DNA of 64,000 nt, from the NCBI RefSeq assembly GCF_000337455.1, contig NZ_AOIU01000008.1, positions 129,423 to 193,422 on the forward strand, read 5' to 3'. Positions 1-9,442 of the stretch are shown here, piece after piece. The notes beneath the pieces were generated by a model that was not told the DNA's origin, did not search any database, and was given only the letters and a program-made list of their open reading frames with translations. Made by a program: the position numbers and the translations under genes. The stretch is from Halosimplex carlsbadense 2-9-1. GTDB taxonomy: Archaea; Halobacteriota; Halobacteria; Halobacteriales; Haloarculaceae. The first letter of the stretch is position 1, and each line of letters starts with the position of its first letter.

Positions 1-17
1 TTCGGCGGTTCACCCGT

Positions 18-1151
18 ATGACGCGAACACGACGGCGGTTCCTCACAGGTACGGGTGCGGTAGCGGCGGCCGGACTGGCCGGCTGTTCCAGCGCGCTCGG
101 GGGCGGCGGGACGAGCACACCCAGTGGCGAGCAGTACGAAGTCGGCCACGGCGACTACCAGACGACCGTGAACGCCTCGTCGTTCCCGGAAAAACTCTAC
201 GTCTACGCGGTGCAGTCGGGCTGGTCGAACTGGCCGGCGATCATGTCCGCCTTCGAGGAGGAGTACGGCGTCCCGCTCAACGACGACGACCGATCGTCGG
301 GCGAGGCGCTCAAGCACATGCGCTCGCGCGCCCAGAACCCCGACCACTCGGCGTACAACGGCGGCTACACCTACGGCATTATCGCCAAGAACGAGGGGTT
401 TCTCACCGGATACAAGCCCAAAAACTGGGACACGGTGCCGAGCAAGCTCAAGACCGACGACGGTGAGATGACCGCCACCCGGCGGATGACCACCGCGGTC
501 ACCTACCGCGAGGACATCTACGAGGAGCGCGGCCTCGACGCGCCCGAGACGTGGGAGGACCTGCTCCATCCCGACATCATGCAGGACCTGGCGCTCCAGA
601 CCCCGACGGCCGCGGTCGGGCTCGCGACCGCGCTGTCGGTCAACAACGCCCGCGGCGGGTCGCTCGACGATGTCCAGCCGGTGATCGACTACTACGAGCA
701 GATCCAGGAGGGCGGCGCCGAGTTCACCGACAACTTCCTCGCGCAGTTCACCAAAGGCGAGTACGCCACGTTCGTCCGCTACGACTACTCCGGCCTGAAC
801 CTCAAGTACAACAACGGAGACGTCGCCGAGGACAAGGTCGGCGTGGCGCTGCTGAAGGGGGCCGACGGGAACGCGGGGGCGTTCAACCAGCCCTACGGCT
901 TCGGGATGATGGACGGCGCCCCGAACCCCGAGGCGTGCAAGCTGTTCATGGACTACGTGCTCTCGAAGGAGGGCCAGCGGAAGTTCCTCGACGCCTACGT
1001 GCGGCCGATCCGCGCGCCCGAACTGGAGATGCCCGACGAGTTCCCGGCCCAGTCGACCTACGACGAGACGGAGTTCCAGGTCGACTACGGGACGATGGTC
1101 GAAAAGCAGGAAGACATCATCGACGAGATCGAGCGCTCGGCGGGCCTGTAG
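18..1151 (+). CDS. ABC importer substrate-binding lipoprotein (family 1)
   Basis: Extracellular solute-binding protein of the Fe3+/thiamine/polyamine type (SBP family 1), 377 aa. The N-terminus has a Tat motif (RRRFLTG, residues 5-11) and a lipobox ending in Cys23 (GLAGC), so it should be exported folded and lipid-anchored outside the membrane. The rest is one periplasmic-binding-type domain, with an internal TWEDLLHP segment and a QPYGFGMMDGAPNPE stretch typical of this fold. It is the first gene of a four-gene importer: the permease gene starts 4 bp after its stop, and two further genes follow without gaps. The substrate cannot be read from the sequence; thiamine, iron, phosphonate or polyamine are all possible for this family. 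The role in uptake is firm, the ligand is not. Confidence 0.88.
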   Translation: MTRTRRRFLTGTGAVAAAGLAGCSSALGGGGTSTPSGEQYEVGHGDYQTTVNASSFPEKLYVYAVQSGWSNWPAIMSAFEEEYGVPLNDDDRSSGEALKHMRSRAQNPDHSAYNGGYTYGIIAKNEGFLTGYKPKNWDTVPSKLKTDDGEMTATRRMTTAVTYREDIYEERGLDAPETWEDLLHPDIMQDLALQTPTAAVGLATALSVNNARGGSLDDVQPVIDYYEQIQEGGAEFTDNFLAQFTKGEYATFVRYDYSGLNLKYNNGDVAEDKVGVALLKGADGNAGAFNQPYGFGMMDGAPNPEACKLFMDYVLSKEGQRKFLDAYVRPIRAPELEMPDEFPAQSTYDETEFQVDYGTMVEKQEDIIDEIERSAGL

Positions 1152-1155
1152 GCCG

Positions 1156-2127
1156 ATGGCGGCAGACGAGTCGCCCGGCAGGGTCCCCGACCGGTTCGCC
1201 CCGGTCGTCGACGCGGCCGCGAGCGCCGCCCGCGCCGGTGTCGCCAGGCTCCCCGAACCGATGGAGCGGCTCCTCGTTCCGCGGACCGAGCGCGACCGCG
1301 AGCGTCGCCGCATCGCCGCGCTGTGCGCGCCGTTCCTCGCGCTCGCGGTCGTCGCCGGGCTGTACCCGCTCACCGAGATGGCCCGGATCAGCGTCTCCGA
1401 GGCGAGATACGTCTCGGAGGGGTTCTCGCTGGCCGCCTACCGCGAACTGGTCGCGAACCCGCACCTCCGCGCGTCGGCTCTCAACACGCTGTGGTTCGCG
1501 CTCGCGACCACCGTCGTCAGCCTCGGCGTCGCGACCGCGACCGCCCACGCTCTAGAGAAGTACGACCTGCCGTTCCGGGGCGCGCTCCTGACGCTCCTCT
1601 CGTTCCCGATCAGCCTCCCCGGGATCGTCGCCGCGTTCATGATCATCGTCCTGCTCGGCAACAGCGGCCTAATAACGAACCTCATCGCGTGGTTCTCCGG
1701 CCGGAGCGCGGCCGATCTGGCCATCGCCACGAGCGTCGGCGGCCTGTTCGTCGCGTACTGCTACTCGATGGTACCTCGGGCGCTGTTGCTTCTCCGGGGG
1801 AGCTACGCCGAGGTGAACGAACGCACGGAGGAGGCCGCCCGGTCGCTGGGCGCCTCTCCCGCCCGGACGTTCTATCACGTCACGCTGCCGCAGATCAAAC
1901 CCGGGCTCATCGGCGCCTTCATCCTCACCGTCCGGACGGCCCTGGCCATCTTCGGCACCGTCCTGATCCTCCAGGCGCTACGGGTGTGGACCTACGAGAT
2001 CGACTACGGGCTGTCGAACGGCTTCCAGATCCAGCTGGCGGCCGCGATGGCCACCGTCTGGTTCGTCTTCGTCCTCGGGTTCACGACGCTGGGCCTGCGC
2101 TACACCAGCGCGGAGGTGGGGCTGTGA
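1156..2127 (+). CDS. ABC importer permease, first subunit
   Basis: Inner-membrane permease of a binding-protein-dependent ABC importer (BPD_transp_1 fold), 323 aa. About six hydrophobic segments follow a charged N-terminal cytoplasmic stretch of about 55 residues. The EAA loop that docks on the ATPase is clear (EEAARSLGASPARTF, then LPQIKPG). It follows the lipoprotein gene by 4 bp, and its TGA overlaps the GTG of the next permease (GTGA), indicating translational coupling. It should form a heterodimeric pore with the next gene product. Substrate unknown. Confidence 0.9.
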   Translation: MAADESPGRVPDRFAPVVDAAASAARAGVARLPEPMERLLVPRTERDRERRRIAALCAPFLALAVVAGLYPLTEMARISVSEARYVSEGFSLAAYRELVANPHLRASALNTLWFALATTVVSLGVATATAHALEKYDLPFRGALLTLLSFPISLPGIVAAFMIIVLLGNSGLITNLIAWFSGRSAADLAIATSVGGLFVAYCYSMVPRALLLLRGSYAEVNERTEEAARSLGASPARTFYHVTLPQIKPGLIGAFILTVRTALAIFGTVLILQALRVWTYEIDYGLSNGFQIQLAAAMATVWFVFVLGFTTLGLRYTSAEVGL

Positions 2128-3134
2128 GCGACCGCGACCCCGACGCCGTCGAGGGCGACGACGTCGTCGGCGGCGACGAGGCTACGTCCGACGAGGCGAC
2201 CGACCCGCGCCGCACGGACGGCGGCGCCGTCGCCGCCGGGCAGATCACGGAGCGGTCGTGGCGCCGGTCCCCCTCGGCGGTGCTGGGTCGGCCGCTCGTG
2301 ACGGCGGTGTTCGCCCTGACGTTCGCCTTTCTCGTCTTCCCGGTGGTCGTCACCTTCGTCGCCTCGTTCGCCGCCGAGTGGACCGGCGCGCTCCCCTCGG
2401 GGTTCGTCACGTTCACCCACTGGGAGCAGGTGCTGGGCCTGCGGACGACGGAGGGCGCCGCCGACTACTCGTTGCGGCTGGGCGCCGTCCTGCGGACGCT
2501 GACGGAGAACCCGCTGGCCGCGCCCGGCCAGAGCCCCCTGTTCCGGAGCATGTGGCTGGCGCTCGGCGGCGTGCTGATCAACCTCGTCGTCGGCGTCCCG
2601 ATCGCCTACGCGGTCGCCCGCTACGAGTTCCCCGGCCGCGACCTGCTGAACGCCCTCGCCGTGTTGCCGCTGGCGCCGGGGATCGTCCTCGGCGTCGCCT
2701 TCCTCCGGGCGTACCCGCAGCTCTCGGGCACCGACTTCGGACTCATCGTCGGCTACTCGCTGCTGAAAGCCCCGTTCATGGTGATGGCCGTCCAGTCGAG
2801 CTTCGAGTCGATGCCGCTGCGCCAACTGGAGGAGAGCGCCCGCTCGCTGGGCGCCTCGTGGCCGCGCACGTTCCTGTCGGTGATCGTCCCGAACGCGAGA
2901 CGCGGTATCGTCTCGGGAGCGATCATCTGCTGGGCGCTCGCGGCGGCGGAGTTCAACTTCTCCTACGTCGTCTTCTCGCGGGGCGCGCGGCCGCTCGCCC
3001 TGTTCCTCAAGGCGAACATCTCGAACAGCACCTTCCTGACGACCAGCGCCGCGGTGTCGGTGTTTTTCGTCCTCATCGCGGCGGTGACGGCGGCGCTGCA
3101 ACTGCTCGGCAACAGGGGATTCTCCACCAGATAA
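2124..3134 (+). CDS. ABC importer permease, second subunit
   Basis: Second permease subunit, 336 aa from the GTG at 2124, which overlaps the preceding stop codon by 4 bp; this overlap decides the start, although the frame stays open far upstream. The N-terminal 50 residues are acidic and low-complexity, a common haloarchaeal extension. About six membrane segments follow, and the EAA loop is present (EESARSLGASWPRTF, then VPNARRG). The ATPase gene begins 1 bp after the stop. It pairs with the upstream permease to form the translocation channel. Confidence 0.9.
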   Translation: MSDRDPDAVEGDDVVGGDEATSDEATDPRRTDGGAVAAGQITERSWRRSPSAVLGRPLVTAVFALTFAFLVFPVVVTFVASFAAEWTGALPSGFVTFTHWEQVLGLRTTEGAADYSLRLGAVLRTLTENPLAAPGQSPLFRSMWLALGGVLINLVVGVPIAYAVARYEFPGRDLLNALAVLPLAPGIVLGVAFLRAYPQLSGTDFGLIVGYSLLKAPFMVMAVQSSFESMPLRQLEESARSLGASWPRTFLSVIVPNARRGIVSGAIICWALAAAEFNFSYVVFSRGARPLALFLKANISNSTFLTTSAAVSVFFVLIAAVTAALQLLGNRGFSTR

Positions 3135-3135
3135 C

Positions 3136-4155
3136 ATGGCTACCATCACACTCGACAGCGTGACCAAACGATTCGGCGAGACGACCGCCGTCGACGGCGT
3201 CGACCTGACCGTCGGCGACGGCGAGATACTGGGGGTCGTCGGGCCCTCCGGCTGCGGCAAGACGACCACTCTCAGAACGATCGCGGGCTTCGAGACGCCC
3301 ACCGAGGGCCGCGTGCTGTTCGACGAGGAAGACGTGACCCGCGTCCCGCCCGAGCGGCGCTCGGTGGGGCTGGTCTTCCAGTCGTACGCCCTCTTCGAGA
3401 ACATGACCGTCCGCGAGAACGTCCAGTTCGGCCCGAAGATGCGCGGCGTCTCGAAGCCCGAGCGCCGCGAGCGGGCGACGGAGCTGCTGGAACTGCTCGA
3501 CATCGCGGAGTTAGCCGACCGCGACCCGACGACGCTGTCGGGCGGCCAGCAACAGCGGGTCGGGCTCGCGCGGGCGCTGGCCATCGAACCGACCATCCTC
3601 CTGCTCGACGAGCCGATGACCGGGCTCGACGCCAAACTCAAGACCCGCCTCCAGCGCGAGTTGGTCGAGTTGCTGGACGAACTGGCCGTGACGGCGCTGT
3701 ACGTCACCCACGACCAGACCGAGGCGATGGCCGTCTGCGACCGGATCGCCGTGATGAACGACGGGCGCGTCGAGCAGGTCGGGACGCCCGACGAGGTGTA
3801 CGAGCGCCCCGCGAACGCGTTCGTCGCCGACTTCGTGGGCACGTCGAATCGCCTCCGGGCGACCGCCCGGAACGGCACGCTCGACTTCGGTCACGCGACG
3901 ACGGCCGCACCGAACGGCGACGACGGCGAGGTGACCGTCGTCGTCCGTCCGGAAGCGTTCCGCGTCGGCGACGGGTCCTTCGAGGCGACCGTCCGCGAGC
4001 GGTTCTACCTCGGCGAACACGTCCGCGCGGTCGCGGACCTGCCCGACGGCGAATCGGTCACGCTCCGGGTCGACCCCGCCGAGGCGCCCGCGACCGGCGA
4101 CCGCGTGTCGCTCGCGCTCGACACCGACCGCGTCCACGTCCTCTCGGAGCCCTGA
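3136..4155 (+). CDS. ABC importer ATP-binding protein
   Basis: Cytoplasmic ATPase that powers the importer encoded just upstream, 339 aa. Visible motifs in order: Walker [10 protein letters not shown] (about residues 36-44), Q-loop in VFQSYALF, signature LSGGQQQR, Walker [13 protein letters not shown], and the switch His in VTHDQTEA. The C-terminal 90 residues resemble the small OB-type (TOBE) regulatory domain of the PotA/FbpC/ThiQ group. It is the last gene of the operon; the next gene (Trm1) has its own promoter-like sequence. Family and role are certain, substrate is open. Confidence 0.92.
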   Translation: MATITLDSVTKRFGETTAVDGVDLTVGDGEILGVVGPSGCGKTTTLRTIAGFETPTEGRVLFDEEDVTRVPPERRSVGLVFQSYALFENMTVRENVQFGPKMRGVSKPERRERATELLELLDIAELADRDPTTLSGGQQQRVGLARALAIEPTILLLDEPMTGLDAKLKTRLQRELVELLDELAVTALYVTHDQTEAMAVCDRIAVMNDGRVEQVGTPDEVYERPANAFVADFVGTSNRLRATARNGTLDFGHATTAAPNGDDGEVTVVVRPEAFRVGDGSFEATVRERFYLGEHVRAVADLPDGESVTLRVDPAEAPATGDRVSLALDTDRVHVLSEP

Positions 4156-4238
4156 CGGCCGGACGGTGGGGACGGGGACGGCGGCCGACCCCGACCGGCA
4201 AACGCATGGCTTTTCGCCGTCGCCGGAGTGGTCCCGGT

Positions 4239-5360
4239 ATGCGCGTGACAGAGGGCGACGTGACGGTCGCGGTCCCCGAACAGCCCGACGCCGGGGTCGG
4301 CGACGCGGTCTTTTTCAACCCCGTCCAGGAGCTCAACCGCGACCTCACCGTCGCCGTCCTCCGGGCGCTGGAAGCCGAGACCGACCGCGACGGCGACCGC
4401 ACGCCCCGCTACCTCGACGCCAACGCCGCCTCGGGCGTCCGCGGGGTGCGGGCCGCCGCCGAGGGGTTCGAGGCGACCTGCTGTGACGTCGATCCCGACG
4501 CGGTCGAACTCGCCCGCGAGAACATGGCGCGCAACGACCTCGACGGTCGCGTCGTCCACCGCGACGCCAACGCCCTCATGCACGAGGAGACGTTCGACGT
4601 GGTCGATATCGACCCGTTCGGCACGCCGATCCCCTTCGCCGACGCCGCCTTCCGCGGGGCGACCCGCCTGGTGTGTATCACCGCCACCGACACCGCCCCG
4701 CTCTGTGGCGCCCACTTCGAGAGCGGCGTCCGCCACTACTCGGCGGTCCCGCGCAACACCGAGTACCACGCCGAGATGGGGATGCGAGTCCTGATCTCCG
4801 CGCTCGTGCGCACCGCGGCCCGCTACGACCTGGCCGCTCGACCGGTGTTCAGCCACGCGACGAAACACTACGCCCGGACCTACCTCCGGCTGGACTCGGG
4901 CGCGCGAGCGGCCAACGCGCTCGTCGACGAACTGGGCCACGTCGACCACTGCGAGCACTGTCTCTACCGCGAGGCGACGCCCGGGCTGGTCGCCGACCCG
5001 CTGGACTGGTGTCCGGAGTGCGACGAGGCGATCCAGACCGCCGGCCCCATCTGGCTGGGCCGAACCTGCGACCCCGCGTTCGCCGAGACGGTCCGCGAGG
5101 CGGTCGACGACGGCATGGGCACCGCCGAGCAGGCCCGCGAGCTGTGCGAGACGGTCGCCGCGGAACTCGACGAGCCGACCCACTACGACCAGCACCGGCT
5201 GTGCAAGCGCTGGGGGGTCGGCGCCGTCGCGATGGACGAGTTCATCGAGCGACTGCGGGCGGCCGGGTATTCGGCCTCGCGGACCCACTACGGCGGGACG
5301 ACGTTCAAGACCGACGCCGAGGTGACCGAGATCCGCGCCGCCGCCGTCGAGGAGGACTGA
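4239..5360 (+). CDS. trm1: tRNA (guanine-26 N2)-dimethyltransferase
   Basis: Trm1, the SAM-dependent enzyme that dimethylates G26 at the D-stem/anticodon-stem junction of tRNA; 373 aa. Recognised by the N-terminal [12 protein letters not shown], the SAM-site stretch NAASGVRG, the catalytic DIDPFGTP motif and the four-cysteine zinc site CEHC...CPEC (about residues 235-265). An in-frame ATG at 4206 would add 11 residues, but 4239 is preferred: a TATA-like GCTTTT lies about 28 bp upstream (a leaderless spacing) and the protein then begins MRVTEGDV, as the family does. Stand-alone gene after the ABC operon. Confidence 0.95.
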   Translation: MRVTEGDVTVAVPEQPDAGVGDAVFFNPVQELNRDLTVAVLRALEAETDRDGDRTPRYLDANAASGVRGVRAAAEGFEATCCDVDPDAVELARENMARNDLDGRVVHRDANALMHEETFDVVDIDPFGTPIPFADAAFRGATRLVCITATDTAPLCGAHFESGVRHYSAVPRNTEYHAEMGMRVLISALVRTAARYDLAARPVFSHATKHYARTYLRLDSGARAANALVDELGHVDHCEHCLYREATPGLVADPLDWCPECDEAIQTAGPIWLGRTCDPAFAETVREAVDDGMGTAEQARELCETVAAELDEPTHYDQHRLCKRWGVGAVAMDEFIERLRAAGYSASRTHYGGTTFKTDAEVTEIRAAAVEED

Positions 5361-5409
5361 GCAGGGACGAACGCGGCGCGGTCGGAGGCGGGGCGGAGCG
5401 CAACGCCTT

Positions 5410-5832
5410 TCAGCACTCGTCCTGGAGAAACTCGACCGACAGGTCGTCGGTGACCGTGACGATCAGGTCCTGGTGGAAACAGCCCGCAGGCGCCCAGGTG
5501 TCGGTGAACGGCCCGGCTCGCTCCGAGCGGTCGGCCGACTCGACCGTGACCGTCACGTCGTAGGTCCCGGTCTCGACGACGTTCGTGTCCCCGCCTCGGG
5601 TGTGGGTCGTCGGCCGGATCCGGTACTCGCTCTCGTAGGCGATGCCGGCCGAGGACAAGGGCCCCCCGTCGGACCGGACGACCGTGCGGACCCACACCGG
5701 TTCTTCGCGCTCGTTGATCCACGAGACGGAGCCGTAGCCGGACTCCAGGGCCGAGGACGCGAGCCCGACGGCAGTTCCCCCGACCGCGGCGCCGCTCACG
5801 AACGCCGCGAGCACCTTCCGTCTGGTCGTCAT
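5410..5832 (-). CDS. Hypothetical exported beta-sandwich-like protein
   Basis: Unrecognised 140-aa protein. The N-terminus (TTRRKVLAAF, then a hydrophobic stretch to about residue 30) looks like a Tat or secretory signal without a lipobox Cys. The mature part alternates short beta-like strands and has two Cys near the C-terminus (GCFHQ and QDEC), which could form a disulfide. The pattern resembles the protein at 20881-21252 (an ES-Y segment, then an ETGTYDVTV-like strand), so both may belong to one haloarchaeal carboxypeptidase-regulatory-like fold. The gene converges on trm1 with 49 bp between stops. Function unknown. Confidence 0.7.
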   Translation of the reverse strand: MTTRRKVLAAFVSGAAVGGTAVGLASSALESGYGSVSWINEREEPVWVRTVVRSDGGPLSSAGIAYESEYRIRPTTHTRGGDTNVVETGTYDVTVTVESADRSERAGPFTDTWAPAGCFHQDLIVTVTDDLSVEFLQDEC

Positions 5833-5888
5833 CGCCAGAACGGACAGGCCGACGACACGAGTACCTTCCTATCCGCGGAGGACCGCGC

Positions 5889-6284
5889 TCACAGCGTCTG
5901 GACGCGCCGAGCGAGCCCGTAGAGCAGGTGGTAGAACGGGCGCAGGAAGTAGTTGAGCATGCCGACGAGGCCGAGGAGGCCGCCCAGCGCCTGCACCTCG
6001 CCGGCGGTCGCGCCGAGGTAGAAGCCGGCGACGGCGGCCGCGAGGAACGGCCCGAGCCAGAGGTCGGCCGCGACCACGCGCGGGTCGAGGTCGCTCGCGT
6101 CCGCGGCGGCGACCGCACCGACCCGCTCCGAGACGAGATAGAGGCCGACGCCGACGAGGACGAGCGCGGCCACGAGCGCGAGCGAGCCGGTGATGCCCGC
6201 AGTCCCGGCGGCGACCAGAAGCAGGCCGCCGGTGAGCAGGACGACCGTCCCGCGCATCACGACCTCGTCGAGTCCCCGGTCCAT
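5889..6284 (-). CDS. Small conserved membrane protein
   Basis: 131-aa protein with about four hydrophobic segments (for example VVLLTGGLLLVAAGTAGI and LVAALVLVGVGLYLV). No catalytic motif is visible. The start at 6284 (MDRGLDEVV) is preferred; the frame is open upstream to an ATG at 6431, but that extension is Arg/Pro-rich and looks like read-through of non-coding DNA. Its stop lies 56 bp from the start of the exported protein at 5832 and it runs on the same strand, so the two may be co-transcribed. Function unknown. Confidence 0.7.
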   Translation of the reverse strand: MDRGLDEVVMRGTVVLLTGGLLLVAAGTAGITGSLALVAALVLVGVGLYLVSERVGAVAAADASDLDPRVVAADLWLGPFLAAAVAGFYLGATAGEVQALGGLLGLVGMLNYFLRPFYHLLYGLARRVQTL

Positions 6285-6425
6285 ACACCTACGGCACGGC
6301 GGGCGCGCCTTGGTCCTTTCGTCACGCGGTCTGACCGCCGGATCGAGGCGCGACCGCGCCCCCGGGGCCGAGACGCGACCGACGGAGCCCGCGGCTATTA
6401 GTGGGCGAGGCACGCAGACGAGAGC

Positions 6426-7289
6426 GTGCAACCGGAGTCGGTCGGCGAGCGGGCGCGAGCGGGCGGGCGGGAAGCCGTCGCCGTCGGGAGCGGGGTCGTC
6501 GCGCTCGTTCGCGAGCGGGAGGTGACCTTCCTGGCGGCGGGCATCGCCTACTACGCGTTCGTGTCGCTCCTGCCGGCGCTGTTGCTGTTGCTCGTCGTCG
6601 CGGCCACGCTGGGCGGCGAGGAGCTGGCCGGCGAGGTCGTGGCGGCGACCGGGAACGCGCTCTCGCCGGTGGGGCAGGACCTGGTGCGGTCGACGCTGGT
6701 CGACGCCGCCGGGGCCGCGCCCGCGACGCTGGTCAGCGTCGGCCTGCTGGCCTGGAGCACGCTGAAAGTGTTCCGCGGCCTGGACATCGCGTTCTCACGG
6801 ATCTACGGCACGGAGACCGCCGATTCGATGGTGGGGAAAGTGCGCGACGCGGCGGTCGCGCTGGGGGCGGTCGGCGTCGGCCTGGCGGCGCTCGTCGGCG
6901 TCGGGGTCGCGGTCGGCTACGCCGACATCGCGCTGGTCGGACTCCTCGGCACCGTCGCGCTCGTCGTCGTGTTGAGCGTCGTCTTCTTCCCGCTGTTCGT
7001 GATCTTCCCGGACACCGAGACCGCGCTCGGCGAGGCGCTGCCGGGGACGGTCTTCGCCGCGGTCGGGTGGGCGCTGCTGGGGACGGGCTTTCGGGTCTAC
7101 GCGGGGATGGCCGGGCAGTTCGACGTGTACGGGGTGCTCGGGGTCGTCCTGCTGCTGGTGACGTGGTACTACGTGGGTGCGACGGTCCTGCTCGTCGGGG
7201 CGGCGCTGAACGCGGTGCTGGCCGAGCGAGGGGGCCGTACCACCAACACCAAGAGGGACCCAGGCGACAGTGGAGGTACGCGCCCATGA
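6426..7289 (+). CDS. YihY/BrkB family membrane protein
   Basis: Integral membrane protein of the YihY/virulence-factor-BrkB family (once called RNase BN), 287 aa. Recognised by the amphipathic start followed by TFLAAGIAYYAFVSLLPALL, six hydrophobic helices, the FRGLDIAFSRIY segment and the WYYVGATVLLVGAALNA end. Start is GTG at 6426. Members are often considered transporters or barrier proteins, but the biochemical role is unsettled. The stop overlaps the next start by 4 bp, so the two products are probably made together. Confidence 0.88.
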   Translation: MQPESVGERARAGGREAVAVGSGVVALVREREVTFLAAGIAYYAFVSLLPALLLLLVVAATLGGEELAGEVVAATGNALSPVGQDLVRSTLVDAAGAAPATLVSVGLLAWSTLKVFRGLDIAFSRIYGTETADSMVGKVRDAAVALGAVGVGLAALVGVGVAVGYADIALVGLLGTVALVVVLSVVFFPLFVIFPDTETALGEALPGTVFAAVGWALLGTGFRVYAGMAGQFDVYGVLGVVLLLVTWYYVGATVLLVGAALNAVLAERGGRTTNTKRDPGDSGGTRP

Positions 7290-7723
7290 CCGCCGACACT
7301 GGTGGCGACGACGACTCCGCCGCGGGCGACGAGCGCACGGCCTCCCCGAGCCCGGGGTCCGAGGAGGCGGGGGTCGACGCCGAAGTCGACGAGCTACGCG
7401 AGGAACTGGATGCGCTGCGGACCCGCATCGACGAGAAGACCGTCCATCGCGACGACATCCGCGAGGAACTCCGGCGCTACGTCCGCAAGCGCCAGCGCCG
7501 CGGCCACGCCACGGGGTGGGGCCCCTACGTCGTCCTCCTCTACGGCACCGCGATGACCATCGGCGCCTTCTACTACCTGAACAACTGGGCCGCCGTCGCC
7601 GCCATGCTCGTCGTCTGGCTCTCGACGCTCGGCCTCTACGTTTTCATGGTCGTCCTCGGGTCCTTCCTCGCCGCCGGCCGCAAGGCCGCCGGACTGGCCG
7701 ACCTCGCCAGAAAATTCCGGTGA
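7286..7723 (+). CDS. Coiled-coil and two-TM protein coupled to BrkB-like gene
   Basis: 145-aa protein. It has an acidic low-complexity N-terminus (1-35), then a predicted coiled coil (VDELREELDALRTRID to about residue 70), then two hydrophobic segments (VVLLYGTAMTIGAFYYL and AAMLVVWLSTLGLYVFMVVLG) and a basic C-tail. The ATG overlaps the stop of the BrkB-family gene (ATGA), implying coupled translation and perhaps a physical complex. No enzyme motif. Similar small coiled-coil/TM proteins are common in haloarchaea but uncharacterised. Confidence 0.78.
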   Translation: MTADTGGDDDSAAGDERTASPSPGSEEAGVDAEVDELREELDALRTRIDEKTVHRDDIREELRRYVRKRQRRGHATGWGPYVVLLYGTAMTIGAFYYLNNWAAVAAMLVVWLSTLGLYVFMVVLGSFLAAGRKAAGLADLARKFR

Positions 7724-7840
7724 GCAGCCGACCGACGGTCACCCAGACCCGTCGCCGCCGGAGCGCTCGACCGCACAGTCGCCCGACAGCGCGCTTCCGG
7801 GCTTCGTAACACATAAAGTCCGGCTTGCGTAGTTCGTGGC

Positions 7841-8638
7841 ATGGCTCAGGGTGGCGCATCGACCGACGGCGAGTCGCGCGTCGACCTCCACGTCAAGATT
7901 CTGGACGAGGGGGTCGTCCGCCGGGCCAAGGCCGTCGGCCTCGACGCCATCGTCTACGCCCCCCACTTCACCCATCTCTCGACGATCCGCGAGCGCGCCG
8001 CTCGCTTCTCCGACGACGACCTCCTGGTGGTGCCCGGTCGGGAGTACTTCACCGGCAAGTGGTCCGCCCGCAAGCACGTCCTCGCGGTCGACCCCGACGA
8101 GCCGGTCCCCGACTTCCTCACCTTCGAGGACACCGTGGCCGAGATCGCCGACCACGACACCGGAATCCTGGTCCCCCACCCCGAGTTCCTCACGCTCAGC
8201 ATGACGGAAACGGACATCGCCGACCACGCCGACGCCGTCGACGCCGTCGAGGTGTACAACCCCAAACACTGGCCGTGGGACGACCGCCGCGCCCGCGAGA
8301 TCGCCCGCGAGTCGGGCCTCCCGACGTACCTCTCCTCGTACGCCCATCTCACGGCCACCATCGGCGAGGCCTGGGTCGAGTTCGACCGGCCCATCGACTC
8401 GGCGGCGGACCTCGTCGCGGCGCTGCGCTCGGGCGCCCCCCGCCGGATGTACCACCGGGACGGTCTCGTCCACCAGCTCAAACGCCGCGCCGAGTTCGCC
8501 CATCTGGGCTGGGAGAACTCCCACGACAAGTTCAAGCGGGTCGTCCTCCCCGGCGACGAGCCCACCCACCCCGCCGGCGACTACCCCGACCGCTTCGCCG
8601 ACATGAACGCCTACGGGAGCGACGGCGGGCTGCTCTAG
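7841..8638 (+). CDS. PHP-domain protein with altered metal motifs
   Basis: 265-aa protein of the PHP phosphoesterase superfamily (the Mn/Zn-dependent TIM-barrel fold of PolIII-associated phosphatases). The first motif, normally DLHxH, reads DLHVK (residues 15-19), so one metal His is replaced by Lys. Later motifs are GREYF, RKHVLAV, HPEF, and SYAHL where SDAH is usual. The fold is likely kept while the metal site is changed; the natural reaction is unknown. The start has a TATA-like CATAAAG about 27 bp upstream, a leaderless promoter. An acidic 10-residue N-terminal tail precedes the domain. Confidence 0.82.
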   Translation: MAQGGASTDGESRVDLHVKILDEGVVRRAKAVGLDAIVYAPHFTHLSTIRERAARFSDDDLLVVPGREYFTGKWSARKHVLAVDPDEPVPDFLTFEDTVAEIADHDTGILVPHPEFLTLSMTETDIADHADAVDAVEVYNPKHWPWDDRRAREIARESGLPTYLSSYAHLTATIGEAWVEFDRPIDSAADLVAALRSGAPRRMYHRDGLVHQLKRRAEFAHLGWENSHDKFKRVVLPGDEPTHPAGDYPDRFADMNAYGSDGGLL

Positions 8639-8686
8639 CGGTTCCCCTGTTCACCTGTATCCCACCCTCACAGTGGCGTTTCGCCC

Positions 8687-9349
8687 CTACAGCGCCGCCA
8701 GCACGTCCGCGAGCTGCTCGGCGAGCAACAGTCGGACGACGGCGGCGAACGCCAGGGCGACGGCGGCGGCCGCGACCGCTATCCCCCGCCAGTCGTGGAC
8801 CCACGCGCGGTCGGTCTGCTCCCGGGCCACGAAGACGACGTAGTCGGCGACCGCCACGGCGGACGCGACGCCGAGCGCCCACAGCAGCGCCTCGGTCGCC
8901 CCGACGGCCGGCACCAGCATCGCCACCATCGCCAGGAACTGCAGGTTCGTGACGACCTTCCCCGGCAGCCGCGCTTTCACCTTGTCCGTCTCGAAGGCCA
9001 GGAACGGAACCAGGGGAACCAGCGCCACGACGAAGGCGTCCCGCGCGAAGAAGAGGGCCAGATACGCGAGGTCGAGCCCCGTCGCCGGAAAGAGGGCGAC
9101 GACGAGGACCAGGGCCGTAAGCTTGTCCAGCGCGGGGTCGAGCAGGGCGCCCAGTTCTGTCGTCTGGTCGAGCCGGCGGGCCACCCAGCCGTCCACGCCG
9201 TCCGAGAGGACGACCAGCGCGAACAGGGCGTAGCGGACCGGCGAATCGACGGTGAGGACGATCCCCGCCACGAGGGGGAGCCGCGAGAGGGAGATCAGGT
9301 TCGGGACGGTCCACACCTCGCTCGCCCGCGCCCGCCAGTCGATGTCCAT
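8687..9349 (-). CDS. CDP-alcohol phosphatidyltransferase family protein
   Basis: Membrane phospholipid synthase, 220 aa from Met at 9349. The full family signature is visible: D50-x2-D53-G54-x2-A57-R58-x8-G67-x3-D71-x3-D75, i.e. SDGVDGWVAR...GALLDPALDK, which binds the CDP-lipid and Mg2+/Mn2+. About six hydrophobic helices. In archaea this family makes archaetidylglycerol phosphate, archaetidylserine or archaetidylinositol phosphate from CDP-archaeol; which alcohol is used cannot be told here. A start 12 codons upstream is possible, but the chosen Met begins just before the conserved VPNLISLSRL region. Confidence 0.9.
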   Translation of the reverse strand: MDIDWRARASEVWTVPNLISLSRLPLVAGIVLTVDSPVRYALFALVVLSDGVDGWVARRLDQTTELGALLDPALDKLTALVLVVALFPATGLDLAYLALFFARDAFVVALVPLVPFLAFETDKVKARLPGKVVTNLQFLAMVAMLVPAVGATEALLWALGVASAVAVADYVVFVAREQTDRAWVHDWRGIAVAAAAVALAFAAVVRLLLAEQLADVLAAL

Positions 9350-9442
9350 CGTGCTGGATTGGCCCGCCGTCGCCCATGTGTCCACCGATCCGTCGGAGTG
9401 TCCGAGCGGGTCGTCGCGGGGCGTCGCTCCCGGGAGGCCCGG

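Noticed and set aside
2100-3878. Long open frame on the minus strand opposite the importer genes
   Set aside because: It overlaps two clear transporter genes and its translation is Arg/Gly-rich, as expected from antisense frames in GC-rich DNA.
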